24,083 nt of DNA. Source: Isotricha intestinalis. Taxonomy: Eukaryota; Ciliophora; Litostomatea; Vestibuliferida; Isotrichidae. Below the pieces are notes generated by a model. The model ran no database searches, was not told the origin of the DNA, and was given only the letters and a program-made list of their open reading frames with translations. A program made the position numbers and the translations under genes. The stretch covers positions 1-24,083 of the forward strand of contig JAJJLU010000672.1 in the NCBI GenBank assembly GCA_023807065.1. Direction: 5' to 3'. Position 1 is the stretch's first letter, and each line of letters begins with the position of its first letter. Below are positions 10,741-20,953 of this stretch, piece by piece.

Positions 10741-11527
10741 TTTTTATACATTTATAATTATGTTTAATGAATAAAATTGTTATTTAATAAATTTATTTTT
10801 CTTAAATTGGAGATTGTAATGTTCAAAATAATATGATTTTTTATATAAATTTTATTAAATACAAATAAAATTATAAAAGAAATTATATAGAAATAGTAAA
10901 GGATGTTTTAAAGTATTTTACGTCATTTTTTTAATTTATTGATTAATCAATTTAAACCAAACAACATTCTAATAAAAAAATGTTTAATAATAAAATAAAA
11001 ATTAATAAATTATAAATTTAGATATGAATGATATTACTTTACAAATAAAAGGAATTAATTTAATAAAATAATCATGAAATAAATAATAAAAAGATATTAA
11101 CAATATAAAAATTTAAAAATTTTTCTATTATTTTGAATGAAAAAAGTGATAAATTTATTTATCTAAATAAAATTAAAATTAAAAATAAAATAATGGATTA
11201 AATTAAAAATAAGAGGTAAAAAAAATTAAAAATAAAGAGAAATTATTCAAATTAATATCAAAATTCTAAAGGATTAGATAATGCCTAATTCAATTGAATA
11301 TAATAAATTTTGATTAACCAAATGAGAATGATTCATTTTAGTGATAAAAAAATATATAAAAAACGCATTTAATAATTCCTTTTAAAAATTTATATTATTT
11401 TATTAAACGTACAATACTAATAAAATAATCTTATAAAATCAAATTATAATTTTAATTATTATTTAATTATTATTATTAATTTTTTATTTTGAAAATTTAA
11501 ACTAATAATTATTAAAATATTAATTAT
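10741..11527. other. Intergenic stretch between divergent genes
   Basis: About 790 bases between the minus-strand Asn-rich protein and the plus-strand TPM protein. A perfect 12-bp palindrome, TTGATTAATCAA, lies at 10939-10950 and could be a regulatory site or chance in such A/T-rich DNA. Short coding-like scraps (for example an ATG near 11024 opening about 15 codons) end quickly. Nothing else can be supported. Confidence 0.4.
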
Positions 11528-12241
11528 ATGAAAATACAATTACTTATAAATTTCTTTATCTTAAATTTTATAAATACATTAAAATGGTCTCCAGAAGCAT
11601 TAGCAGAAAAAGTACCTTCATGGAATTATTTAGATGACCCAGAAGATTTAATAAATGATTAAAAATTAGGTCCAAAAATTCATACAAGTTATTTAACTCA
11701 AAATCATGTTTATGATAAAACAGACGTCAATTTATTTTTAATTTCAGATATTATTGAAAAATATGTTTATAAAAAAAGACAATTTGTAGAAGATTTATAT
11801 AAAGAAATGAAAAAAAATGAAAATATAAATAAAAATGATATGAAACAACATCATTTAATTCTTGTTTTAATAAAAAAAACTAATGAATTATTTATTTATG
11901 CATCAAGTAATAAATTAAGAAAATTATTACCTCATGATGATGTTATTAGAATTGAATTAGAAATAAAAAAAACTATGGAAAGTAAAAATTATGCACAAGC
12001 AATTTATTATACATTTGAAAAATTAAATATTTTATGGAAGAGATTTTCAATTTTTAAAAAACAAAATCCTTATTCAAGTAATAAAAGTAATTTTTCAAAT
12101 ATTGCTGATATATTAAAAATATGTTCAAGTTTATTTGTTTTAGGTTTATTTATTTATGTTTTAATTAAGAAAAAAAGTGAAAATCCAGAAAGTGAATCAA
12201 ATACAAATACTAATAAAAGAATAAAAAGAAAGAAAAATTAA
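11528..12241 (+). CDS. TPM-domain single-pass membrane protein with an in-frame TAA
   Basis: Starts at ATG 11528 with a signal peptide (MKIQLLINFFILNFINTLKW). The segment from about residue 70 to 175 resembles the TPM domain (TPM_phosphatase family, which includes MOLO1-like membrane proteins): ISDIIEKYVYKKRQF, then HHLILVLIKKTNELFIYASS, KLRKLLPHDDVIR, and NYAQAIYYTFEKLN. One C-terminal helix (about SLFVLGLFIYVLI) is followed by a Lys/Arg/Asn tail, a type I layout with the domain outside. Codon 45 is TAA (11660-11662) and the same frame continues on both sides, so it is not a frame break. It could be a CAA-to-TAA mutation, a consensus error or a read-through sense codon. Without the upstream part the first ATG would be 11807 and would lose the signal peptide. 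Family assignment is moderate. Ends TAA. Confidence 0.65.
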
Positions 12242-12336
12242 TATTTTAATATTTTAATATAATATATTTTATTTTAAAATAAAACTGATTATTTTATTTA
12301 ATTAAATTAAAAATAAAATAATAAATTATAAAATTA

Positions 12337-14614
12337 ATGAAAACAAAGAATTTAAATCCATCTAACGGAAAAAAACAAGAACAAAATAATAAAAATCAAA
12401 AAATTAATATAGAAGAAGAATCAAGTGATATTTATCCACATTTAAAAAATAATATTTTATACTCAAATAAAAATTGTAAACATGTAATAAATGATGAATC
12501 TTATTATTGTTTAAATTGAAAAAATTAGAATTTGTCCAGAATGTAATTTAAAACAACATCAAGAACATGAATTAATAAAAGAAAAAGATTATTTATTTTA
12601 TAATCCAAATTTTTTTTCAGAAATTGAAAAAGTAATTAATGATGCATATAAAATAGAAGAAAATAGAAATGATTATATTAAAACAGTTGAAAATTGTTTT
12701 AATAGTATTCAAAAAAAATTAGATGAAATTAAAGAAAAAAAAATAAATGAAATAAATGAACTTTTTAATCAAACTAAAAAAAATATAAGTGATTTACAAA
12801 ATAATTTAAATAATATTTCTAAAGAAGTTAAAGATTATTATTCAAGAAATTCACATTTTTTTAATCTATCTTCAAGTCATAATGTTAATAATGATAATGA
12901 AAATAATATATTTTTAATTAATTATGAATTATTACATTTATGTGATAAAAAAAAAAAAGAAATAATAAAATCATTAAATATTTTAAAAGAAAATTTTTTA
13001 AAATATAAAAACGAAATGATCTCTCAAACTGATTTAATAAAAAATAACATTGAAGATTTTATAAATAAAAAAATTCCAAATGATAATTTTGATGATTTTT
13101 ATTGGGATGTTAAATTAAGAATTAAATCTTATATTGATCATATTGATTGATTACAAAAAATAATATTCAATATTTTAAAAAAAACTGGTTCATATGATGA
13201 TTTACAAGAAGTTGTAAATATTTTAGATTCAAAAAATAAAAAAGGAATTGATTACATTTTTAATCAAAATTTCTTTACTCAAAACAATTCTTTTAAAAAA
13301 AAAATATCAAATTCTTCATCATCAACAAATATTTATAAATCATCAAGTAAAGATAAAGATAAAGAAAAAGATAATGATAAAGATAATTTAAGTACAAATT
13401 TATCAAATAAAAATATAAATGATAAAACAAAATTAAATAAATCATTAAAAAGATACAACAGTTCAAATTTAAAAAAATTACATAGAGGTAATTCTTCTTC
13501 AAAAATCTCATCAAAATTATCAAGTAATAGTAATTTTTACATAACATCAGAATCAAATATTCGTGTATCAAATTACCTTCATCAAAAATCAATTAATACA
13601 TTAAGAAAAAGTGTCTTTGATAAATCAATAAAGACAATATTATCAAATTTACAAATCCACGATTATAAAGATATAATATTAGACAATGATTGTAAGAGAA
13701 AATTTTTGAATTACAGTATGATTGATTTATATAGTAAATTATTCTCATCAAAACCAAGAAAAAGTTTCGATTCAAATTCTCGTGTTTTTGCAGATTATAA
13801 TATGAGATATAATAAATTAAAAGAATTTGTAAAACCAATAAAAGGAACAAATGAAATATTAATATATGATCCTCAATTAAATATATCAAATAAACATAAA
13901 GTAAATTTAGATAAAGAAATAATAGGATATGATAAATTTCCAGAAGGCAATAGATACATTTGTATTAATAATAAATTATATATAACAGGCGGAGTTGATT
14001 CATTAGGAACTTCAATATCAATTTCTTTAATTTATGATGTTGAAAAAGGAATAATTAAAAGAATTAATAATATGATTGTACCACATTCATATCATTCAAT
14101 TGAATATTTAGAAAATTATGATTGTTTTATTATTGTTGGTGGTAAAGATAATAATGTTTGTGAAATATTTGATTTATTTACTAATAAATGGAATAAATTA
14201 CCTGATTTATGTTCTCCGAGAGCGAATACTAATTTATATTTTGATTCGTTTTCTTCTGATGTTTATGCTATGTTTGGTATGGAAGGCCCTATTACAAATT
14301 TAATTAATAATAATTGTGAAATTATTGAAGTTTTAGAATTAAATGATATTAATTCTGGATGGATTAAAATTGATTATTATAAAAGTTCTAATGTTGATTT
14401 AAAACCAACTTTAGTTAGTGTTGTTCCTTTTACTAGAGATAAGTTACTTATTTATGGAGGAAAAAAATCGAGAGTTAATAAACATTTATATACACTTTTT
14501 CTTATATATAAAAATGAACTAATTAAGGCTGATGAGAAGATACTTGAGGAAATTAAGAGAGAAGAAAAAAAAATTAAATTTATTAATTCTGCTGTTAATA
14601 AAGTTATGATGTAA
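12337..14614 (+). CDS. TRIM-like B-box, coiled-coil, kelch protein with two in-frame TGA codons
   Basis: Begins MKTKNLNPSN at 12337. A B-box-type zinc finger follows: C47, H49, C58, then the codon at position 61 is TGA (12517-12519) where the C-x2-C pattern wants Cys, then ICPEC and KQHQEH supply the remaining ligands. One extra A in the run 12519-12524 shifts the frame here. From there the frame is open to 14614 for about 690 codons except one TGA at 13148-13150 (HID-stop-LQKIIFNIL). After the B-box comes a long coiled coil, then a Ser/Lys/Asn-rich linker (about 13270-13600). A kelch-type beta-propeller ends the protein, with blades marked by LYITGGVD, CFIIVGGKD, YAMFGMEG and KLLIYGGKK. B-box/kelch proteins usually act as adaptors or ubiquitin-ligase-like scaffolds; no RING is visible here. 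The long open frame argues against decay. Ends TAA. Confidence 0.8.
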
Positions 14615-14879
14615 TTAAAAATTTTTTTTTGATTTAAAAAAAATTAATAATAAAAATCTAAATTATTTGTATATAGATAGAAATTAAAAATTATTATTTT
14701 TATAATATTTTTGGTTATTTAATATTTATTTCTAAGTTCAAAATTTATTTTTTTATATTAAAAAAATTAAAATAATAAAAATAAAAATTAAAATAAAAAA
14801 AAGAGAAAAAAAAAAAATTAAAATATAAAAAAAACAAAAAAAAATTAAAATATATAAAAAAATAAAAAAAAATATTAAA

Positions 14880-15880
14880 ATGAAAAATAAAGACAAAACC
14901 CAATCAAAACTCGAACCAAACGGTGAACGAGTATTAGTCTACGTACTATTCGTCCATTTAACGAAGACGAATTAAATCATGACAAGACATCTCCAATAGA
15001 ATTAATAGACCCAAAAAAAAAACTCAATGATAAGTAAAATAATAAAAAATAATTAAAAAAAATAAAAAAAAATATAGTAAAAAAGGAATTTGACAAAAAA
15101 AGTTATTCCTACGATAAAATATTTCCAGATAAAACAAAACAAATAGAAATATTTGAAACTTCAGGAAAAAAAGTAGTCGACTCAGTATTAGAAGGATACA
15201 ATGGAACAATATTTGCATATGGCCAAACAGGAACTGGTAAAACATATACAATGGTAGGTGATTTTGAAAATGAAGAAAATAAAGGAATAATCCCAAGAAC
15301 ATTTGATTACATTTTCCAAAAAACAAAAGAAAATAATAAAAAAAGAATAGAATAAAAGGAAATTTAAAAATTTGTGCAGTTAAATCTCTATCATATGTTG
15401 AAAATAGGAAAAATTTATTAAGTGATTTATCAATATCAATAGAAATTGTAAAATGTATTTTATCACAAATTCAATAAAATTTATTTAAATAAGAATATGA
15501 TTTGTATATTGAAATAAAGTTTTATATAAAGTTTATTAATTTTAGAATATCATTCAGATATAAATATTTTCTTATTAATAAATTATTTTTATTATTTATC
15601 AATTTTATTATGCTTACAAGAAGATGAATGTAAATTAGTTTTAGAAGATAGAAAAATTCAAAGAACAATAGAAAATAATTATTTTCTTCAAGGAGAAAAA
15701 TTATATTATGATACAGAAATGTTATCAAATATTAAAAAAACATCATTAGATTTATTAATAGCCTTTGATTTATTATTAAATATAAATACAGCGTTAAAAA
15801 ATAAAAGTATAGTTAATTGTCATTCTCCAGTTCTAACTTGTTTACTTTTATGTGAAATATTATCAGTAATTATACTTTAA
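14880..15880 (+). pseudogene. Disrupted kinesin motor domain
   Basis: Kinesin motor landmarks are clear but the frame is broken many times. From ATG 14880 the protein reads ERVLVYV and then continues, one base out, as RPFNEDELNHD (the VRVRPFNE start of kinesin motors). Two in-frame TAA codons (15035, 15050) precede KKSYSYDKIFPD. Then come VVDSVLEGYNGTIFAYG, the P-loop GQTGTGKTYTM (about 15221-15250) and KGIIPRTFDYIF. The frame stops at 15353. A weak match to the SYLEIYNE...DLL segment follows (SLSYVENRKNLLSDLS), then about 200 bases of stops. Another open stretch, 15608-15877, contains ALKNKSIVNCHSPVLTCLL, which faintly resembles HIPYRDSKLTRLL near the motor's end. The SSRSH and DLAGSE switch motifs are not found. 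This looks like a decayed or rearranged motor; consensus errors alone do not explain the missing middle. Confidence 0.65.
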
Positions 15881-15921
15881 GAGAATATAGAAAAAGAGAC
15901 AATAAAAAATTTGAAGAGAAA

Positions 15922-16890
15922 ATGAAAAAAGAAGAAGAAGAGTTTAATTCAATTTTAGAAAAGCAAAGTAAAGAATTTTATGAAGAAAAAATAGGAATAA
16001 AAAATACATTAAAGAAATTTAAACCATTTAAAGATTCATATTTTGAAGAAATAAAAAAAAAAAATACAGAAAAATACAATGAAGAAATGTCAAAGTTTAA
16101 AATAGACTTAGAAAAAAAAGTTGAAGAGGACATATACAAAGAATTAAAAGAAGAATTTACAAAATATTTTGAAGACTTCAAAAAAAAGGAAGAAGAAGCT
16201 GAAAGTAAAAATAAAAAAAGTGATTTATGGGTTAGTAATAATTTCCCTAAAAAAAAAGATTTTCAAAGGGGTTCAAATTATCAAGATGTGAAAAAAGAAT
16301 ATTATCAACCATTAGAATTTAATAGAGGGGGAAATTTCAAATTGGAAGATCAACCGGTTAGGAAAGTAATAAATCAAAATAGTGCTAATGATGGTTGGCA
16401 AAGAGGAGCTTTTGCTGAGAAACCAAAGGAAAAAGAAAAAGACGACAATTGGAGAGGATCTAAAGCTGAGAAACCAAAAGAAAAAGAAAAAGAAGAAAAT
16501 TGGAGAGGATCTAAAGCTGAGAAACCAAAAGAAAAAGAAAAAGAAGAAAATTGGAGAGGATCTAAAGTTGAGAAACCAAAGGAAAAAGAAAAAGACGACA
16601 ATTGGAGAGGAGCTAAAGTTGAGAAACCAAAAGAAAAAGAAAAAGACGACAATTGGAGAGGATCTAAAGTTGAGAAACCAAAAGAAAAAGAAAAAGACGA
16701 CAATTGGAGAGGAGCTAAAGTTGAGAAACCAAAAGAAAAAGAAGATTGGAAAGGAACTAAAGCTGAGAAACCAAAAGAAAAAGAAAAAGAAGACAATTGG
16801 AGAGGATCTAAAGTTGAGAAACCAAAAGAAAAGAATGATGGACAATGGGAAAGAGGAGCTAATGCTAGCAAGAAAAATAAGAAGAAGTAA
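15922..16890 (+). CDS. Coiled-coil protein with Trp-Arg-Gly tandem repeats, possibly a kinesin tail
   Basis: Intact 322-residue frame from ATG 15922. The frame is actually open from 15856, reading NYTLREYRKRDNKK, which resembles the end of a kinesin motor and its neck (TLRYANRAKN, LREYQKEI), so this may be the tail of the broken kinesin rather than a separate gene. Residues 1-100 are a charged coiled coil (Lys/Glu). Residues about 100-160 are an Arg/Gly/Asn linker. From about residue 165 nine tandem units follow, consensus (A/V)EKPKEKEKDDNWRG(S/A)K, then a basic end ASKKNKKK. Charged Trp-Arg-Gly repeats also occur in translation factors such as eIF3a and eIF4B, so an RNA-binding role is a second option. 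Base composition is higher in G than its neighbours. Ends TAA. Confidence 0.7.
   Translation: MKKEEEEFNSILEKQSKEFYEEKIGIKNTLKKFKPFKDSYFEEIKKKNTEKYNEEMSKFKIDLEKKVEEDIYKELKEEFTKYFEDFKKKEEEAESKNKKSDLWVSNNFPKKKDFQRGSNYQDVKKEYYQPLEFNRGGNFKLEDQPVRKVINQNSANDGWQRGAFAEKPKEKEKDDNWRGSKAEKPKEKEKEENWRGSKAEKPKEKEKEENWRGSKVEKPKEKEKDDNWRGAKVEKPKEKEKDDNWRGSKVEKPKEKEKDDNWRGAKVEKPKEKEDWKGTKAEKPKEKEKEDNWRGSKVEKPKEKNDGQWERGANASKKNKKK
16414..16857 (+). repeat. Nine-copy 51-bp in-frame tandem repeat
   Basis: Each unit encodes about 17 residues. The seventh copy is shortened to EKPKEKEDWKGTK and the ninth diverges to EKPKEKNDGQWERGAN. Copies alternate DDN and EEN before the Trp, and GS/GA after it. Near-identity at the DNA level (for example GAGAAACCAAAAGAAAAAGA recurring) implies recent expansion or homogenisation. 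Confidence 0.95.
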
Positions 16891-17733
16891 ATATATTTTG
16901 AATAAAAGTGAATACTAATATATATTTCCATTAAATAAAGAATTTTTAAATAATTAAAGTGAAGATTAAAATCATTTATTGTTTTTTTGATTTAATTGTT
17001 TTTTTTAACTAAATATATTTTTCTTTATAAAATATCATTTATTTTTAATATTATGAAATTCTTTTATTATCCAAATATAATTTTTGCTTATTAATTAGTT
17101 AAATTTCATTTAAAACTGGTTTAAATTAAAAATGAAAAATCAAAATAAATTGAAAAAAAAAATTAATGTTTGTATTGATGAAAAAAGATTAATATTACTA
17201 CTATAGTTTTAAATAAAATTCTGTTTCAAAGGAGTCTTAATTTCAAAATTTAATCTTACGTACTTTTTTTCATGATTTTAAAAATTATGTTCATTTTTTT
17301 GTAAATGTTAATTCAATTATTGATATTATTAACTAAAAGTTTTATTCTAAAGATAAGACTTTTGCCATTATATTCATTTATTTTAAGTATTTATATATAT
17401 TTTGAGTTTTTATTTTTAATGATTATTCTTTTTAATGTGAACATTTTAAATTTTAGCCTAAAGATTTTTTCAATTTTTTTGAATTTTTTATTTTTAAGTT
17501 TGCGTTCTTTTGAATTTTATGAATTCTTTCTTTTTATCCGCTCTTTAAAAAAAAAATAAAAAAATAAATTAAAAGAATAAAACCCTTTTATCAATTCAAA
17601 AATCCAATTTAAAATTTAAAAAAATTTAAAAAAAATAATAAAAACATCTTAAAAAAATAATCAAAAAAATATCTAAAAAAACCAAAATCTTTTCTATTTA
17701 ACTCCCTTAAAAAATAAAAAATATATATAAAAA
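16891..17733. promoter_or_regulatory. Gene-free stretch and probable promoter/leader of 14-3-3
   Basis: No credible gene. A Phe/Leu/Ile-only open frame at 17305-17559 is a by-product of T-rich DNA. The strand composition switches sharply: T-rich from about 17230 to 17530, then A-rich from about 17540 to the ATG at 17734. Such a T-to-A switch upstream of a well-expressed gene is plausible for a promoter and leader. No TATA-like element stands out because the whole stretch is A/T. Confidence 0.35.
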
Positions 17734-18465
17734 ATGTCAACTAAATACGAAAAGAATGTTTACTTGGCAATGCTTGCAGAACAATGTAATCGTTTTAATG
17801 AAATGGTATCGTTCTTGGAAGACATGGTTCGTTCTCGTGACAAAGATTTAAACAGTGATGAAAGAAATCTTTTATCAATTGCATACAAAAATTCTGTATC
17901 AGGAGGACGTAGTGCACTTCGTACTATAATGGCATATGAAAACAAAGAAAAGAAAAAAGAAAATTCAACATTTCTTCCATTTATTCAAGAATACAGAAAA
18001 AAAGTAGAAGAAGAATTAACAAAAACATGCAAAAATGTTCTTTCAACAATTGACAGTGAATTAATGAAGAAAGCTTCTGATGATGAAGCCAAAGTATTCT
18101 ATACTAAAATGAAAGGAGATTATAATAGATACATTGCTGAGTATGCTGATGGTGATTTAAAAAAAGAAGTTTCTGATGCTGCTTTAGCTTCCTATAATGA
18201 AGCCTCTGATCATGCTAAAAGTCTTCCAGTTTTAAATCCCATTGGATTAGGTCTTGCTTTGAATTTCTCTGTTTTTTATTATGAAGTTATGAATGATCAT
18301 GCTAAAGCTATTCAAATTGCAAGTGATGCTCTTGATAAAGCTAATAAGGAATTACCTAATATTGATGAAGATGCTGAAGAAAATAGAGATACTGTTAGTA
18401 TTGTTAATTTACTTAAAGAAAATTTGGATATGTGGAAAAGTGAAGAAGAAGGAGGAGACAATTAA
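17734..18465 (+). CDS. 14-3-3 protein
   Basis: Intact 243-residue protein of normal family length. 14-3-3 dimers bind phosphoserine/phosphothreonine motifs on client proteins in cytosol and nucleus. Family landmarks are present: RNLLSIAYKN, FYTKMKGDYNRYIAEYA, and LGLALNFSVFYYEV. The phosphate-binding residues are kept: Lys in AYKN, Arg in GGRS, and Arg-Tyr in YNRYIAE. The usual GARRSSWR is changed to GGRSALRT, losing one Arg of the pair and the Trp. The acidic C-terminal tail is EEEGGDN. The 5' half uses CGT for Arg and other G/C-containing codons more than its neighbours, a typical mark of high expression. No frame break, no internal stop and no intron. The start ATG is preceded by an A run; the gene ends TAA. 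Confidence 0.97.
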   Translation: MSTKYEKNVYLAMLAEQCNRFNEMVSFLEDMVRSRDKDLNSDERNLLSIAYKNSVSGGRSALRTIMAYENKEKKKENSTFLPFIQEYRKKVEEELTKTCKNVLSTIDSELMKKASDDEAKVFYTKMKGDYNRYIAEYADGDLKKEVSDAALASYNEASDHAKSLPVLNPIGLGLALNFSVFYYEVMNDHAKAIQIASDALDKANKELPNIDEDAEENRDTVSIVNLLKENLDMWKSEEEGGDN

Positions 18466-20953
18466 ATATTTAATATAGATAAAAAAGGAAATTTGGAAAT
18501 ATGATATAAAAGAACTTTTTAAATTTTATTTAATTTTTTTGTATATAATTAAAAAAGAAGATTTTGATTTAATTTTTCTCTTATTTTTTCATTTATTTTT
18601 TTAATTGGATTTTTTAATTAATATTTTTTTAATTAATTTATATTTTATTGATGTTATAAAGCATTTATTTCAAAATAAAATTTATGTCATTCCCTAATTT
18701 TATATCTTAGTAAAATGAAAAAATTAAATTATTTAATATGATATAAGACAACAATTCCAAATTAAAATCATGATTATAATTATTCATTTGATTTAAAAAG
18801 ACTTAAAAAACTAAAAATTCATATTCTAAAATAACATAATTTATTTTGTTTATAAATATTTAATTTAATAGATTTAAAATGAATTGGATTGATTAATTAC
18901 TTATTGAAGAAGAAAATCAATAAAAAATAAAAGTTGAATTTATATATCTTTAATTTCTTCAAATGAGTTTTTTTTATTTTTTTCTTCTATATTCATTTAA
19001 TAATCTAAATATTTATTTCTTCAAAAAATGTTTTGAATTTTTCAATATACTGCAAATATTATCGCTAATATATCTTTTTTTAATATATAATTTTTCAAGA
19101 AAAAAAGAAATTGATTCTTAATAGTTTTATTCATTTTTAACTATTAATTAAAAAATTAATCTAATTTAAAACTATTAAAAATTTAATTAATTATATAGAA
19201 AAATTATTGAATATTGAGAATTTCTGAAAAATATATTCATCTTTTGGATTAAAAAAATTCTAATTTAAATATAAATGAAAATTGTTAAATAAAAAAATTT
19301 ATATTTATGTCTAGTCTCGATATAAAAAATTAAATTAAAAAAAATAAATAAATTATCAATAAATATTCTCAAAAAGAAAATCAAAATAGAAAAAATATTG
19401 TTTTAAAACAATTTGATAATGATATATGAATTTAATTGTTTTTAAAAAAGAATTCACAGAAATAAATTTTTTCAAAAAACTTTAAGGAATAAAGTTAATA
19501 ATACAATAAACATTAGATTAAGGAAGAATTTTCAAATTTAATACATAAAATTAAAAAAAGTAAAACAATTTGGATAAAAAAATTTTTAATTTAAATAACG
19601 ATTAAACATTATGTTGAATTTAAAAAGTGCATGTATATAAAAATTAAATGATTAACTATGATTTATTAAGTATAAAATATTATTATAATATAAGATATCC
19701 CAAATTTCCCAAACATTAAAATACAAAAATAAATAATTTTTGAAGCTATGATTTTTTAAAATAAAAACTCTTATTTAATACTTTCCATTCTCCTCTTAGA
19801 TGAGTCTGTTTTTTTTTGTTTTTTTCTTAGGAGATTTTTTCGGGTAATAATTAAAAATAAATATTGTAATTTATTTATTGACGGTAAAATAAAATTATAT
19901 ATTTAAAATGTAAGATTTAATGATAAAAAAAATAGAGTTCATCCCAGAATTCTTTTTCCCACAAAAAAAAGCATTTGATTATGCAAAAATATAATAATCA
20001 AAAAATATCAGAGAAATATAGAGAGTTAATAAGAAGATGAAGTAAAAATAATTTTTATATTAAGATATTAATATCAGATAAAAATTTCTCATTTATAGAT
20101 ATAAATAAAAAAATATAAAAATAGAAAACAAAGAATATAATTGAATTTGCTTAAAAAAATTTGAGGAGATTCAGTCAAAATTACCAGCCTTCAAATCTGA
20201 AGAATTGGATTTTTTAAAATATTTACTTCGACTTCAATGTGAGTTAGTTTCCACTAAGAGGGGAATTATTTATTTTTTTCTTAATTGGATATAATTATTT
20301 CAAAGAATATAACAAATAAAATCTATAAATTAATTTAATGTATTTTTAACAATTTTTTCATAAAAATAATTATCAATAAATTTATTATATAGCTTTTATT
20401 TCCATTTTCTCCTATATTTAATTAATAATAATGAATAATTCATTTTAAATTCTATTTATAATTAACCTTTCTTTTTTGAATGTCTTTTCTTGAATAATAA
20501 TAAATAATTTATTCATTTTATCTGATTGATGCTTTATTAATTTGTTCCACAATTTTTAATTTATATCAGTAGTAAAAATAGTAATGAAATTCATATAATT
20601 TTGGATAAAATTTGTTATTATTATTTTCTTAAAAAAAATAAAAATTTCCAATAATTTTAGAATTTTCAAAAAAAAATATAAAATGACAATGGGAAATTTA
20701 AATGGATAAATTTGTTAAAAAGAAAGAATTTTGATTTGAAATATCAAAACTATACATAAATCTAGATAATCAATTTATTTGCAAAGATATATCTAATTTA
20801 TGTTATTTATATATTTATAAAATTATATAAAAAATATTAAGATAAATTATGAAAATGATTTTTTGAAATAAAATTAAGAGATAATTAAATAATATTAATT
20901 TATAATTTATTTTTTATAGTTCATTATAACAATTTTTATTATTTTGAATAAAA
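18466..20953. other. Gene-free stretch of about 2.5 kb
   Basis: No frame longer than a few tens of codons and no recognisable protein. The part from about 19780 to 20270 differs from the rest: it has higher G/C islands and is bounded by a 13-bp inverted repeat (listed separately). Elsewhere it is ordinary A/T DNA. I searched by eye for tRNA B-box sequence, U6-type ACAGAGA and rRNA-like blocks and found none convincing. Confidence 0.5.
19787..20266. repeat. 480-bp element bounded by a 13-bp inverted repeat
   Basis: ATTCTCCTCTTAG at 19787-19799 is complementary to CTAAGAGGGGAAT at 20254-20266 over 13 positions, allowing one G-U pair. Inside are G/C-richer islands: TTAGGAGATTTTTTCGGG near 19828 and GAGGAGATTCAGTC near 20163, which share AGGAGATT. 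It may be a structured noncoding RNA closed by a terminal stem, or terminal inverted repeats of a small degenerate mobile or eliminated element. No target-site duplication is obvious, and no protein is encoded. Confidence 0.4.

Noticed and set aside
12241..14614. B-box and kelch parts as two separate genes
   Set aside because: The frame is continuous from the second half of the B-box to the end apart from one TGA, and the zinc-ligand pattern spans the break.
16312..16931. Long Phe/Trp-rich and Ser/Phe-rich open frames antisense to the repeat gene, and the Lys-rich plus-strand frame overlapping it
   Set aside because: They are mirror or shifted readings of the 51-bp repeat.
17305..17559. 84-residue hydrophobic open frame
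   Set aside because: Composition is only what T-rich DNA gives; no start context, domain or neighbour supports it.
19309..19680. Open frame if TAA/TAG are read as Gln and TGA as Trp or Cys
   Set aside because: Any A/T-rich sequence becomes open under that rule; intact genes here use CAA for Gln and contain no internal TAA.
20160..20175. GAGGAGATTC as the CR-I motif of RNase P RNA
   Set aside because: Eight of ten positions match, but no CR-V partner or ACAG motif was found nearby.
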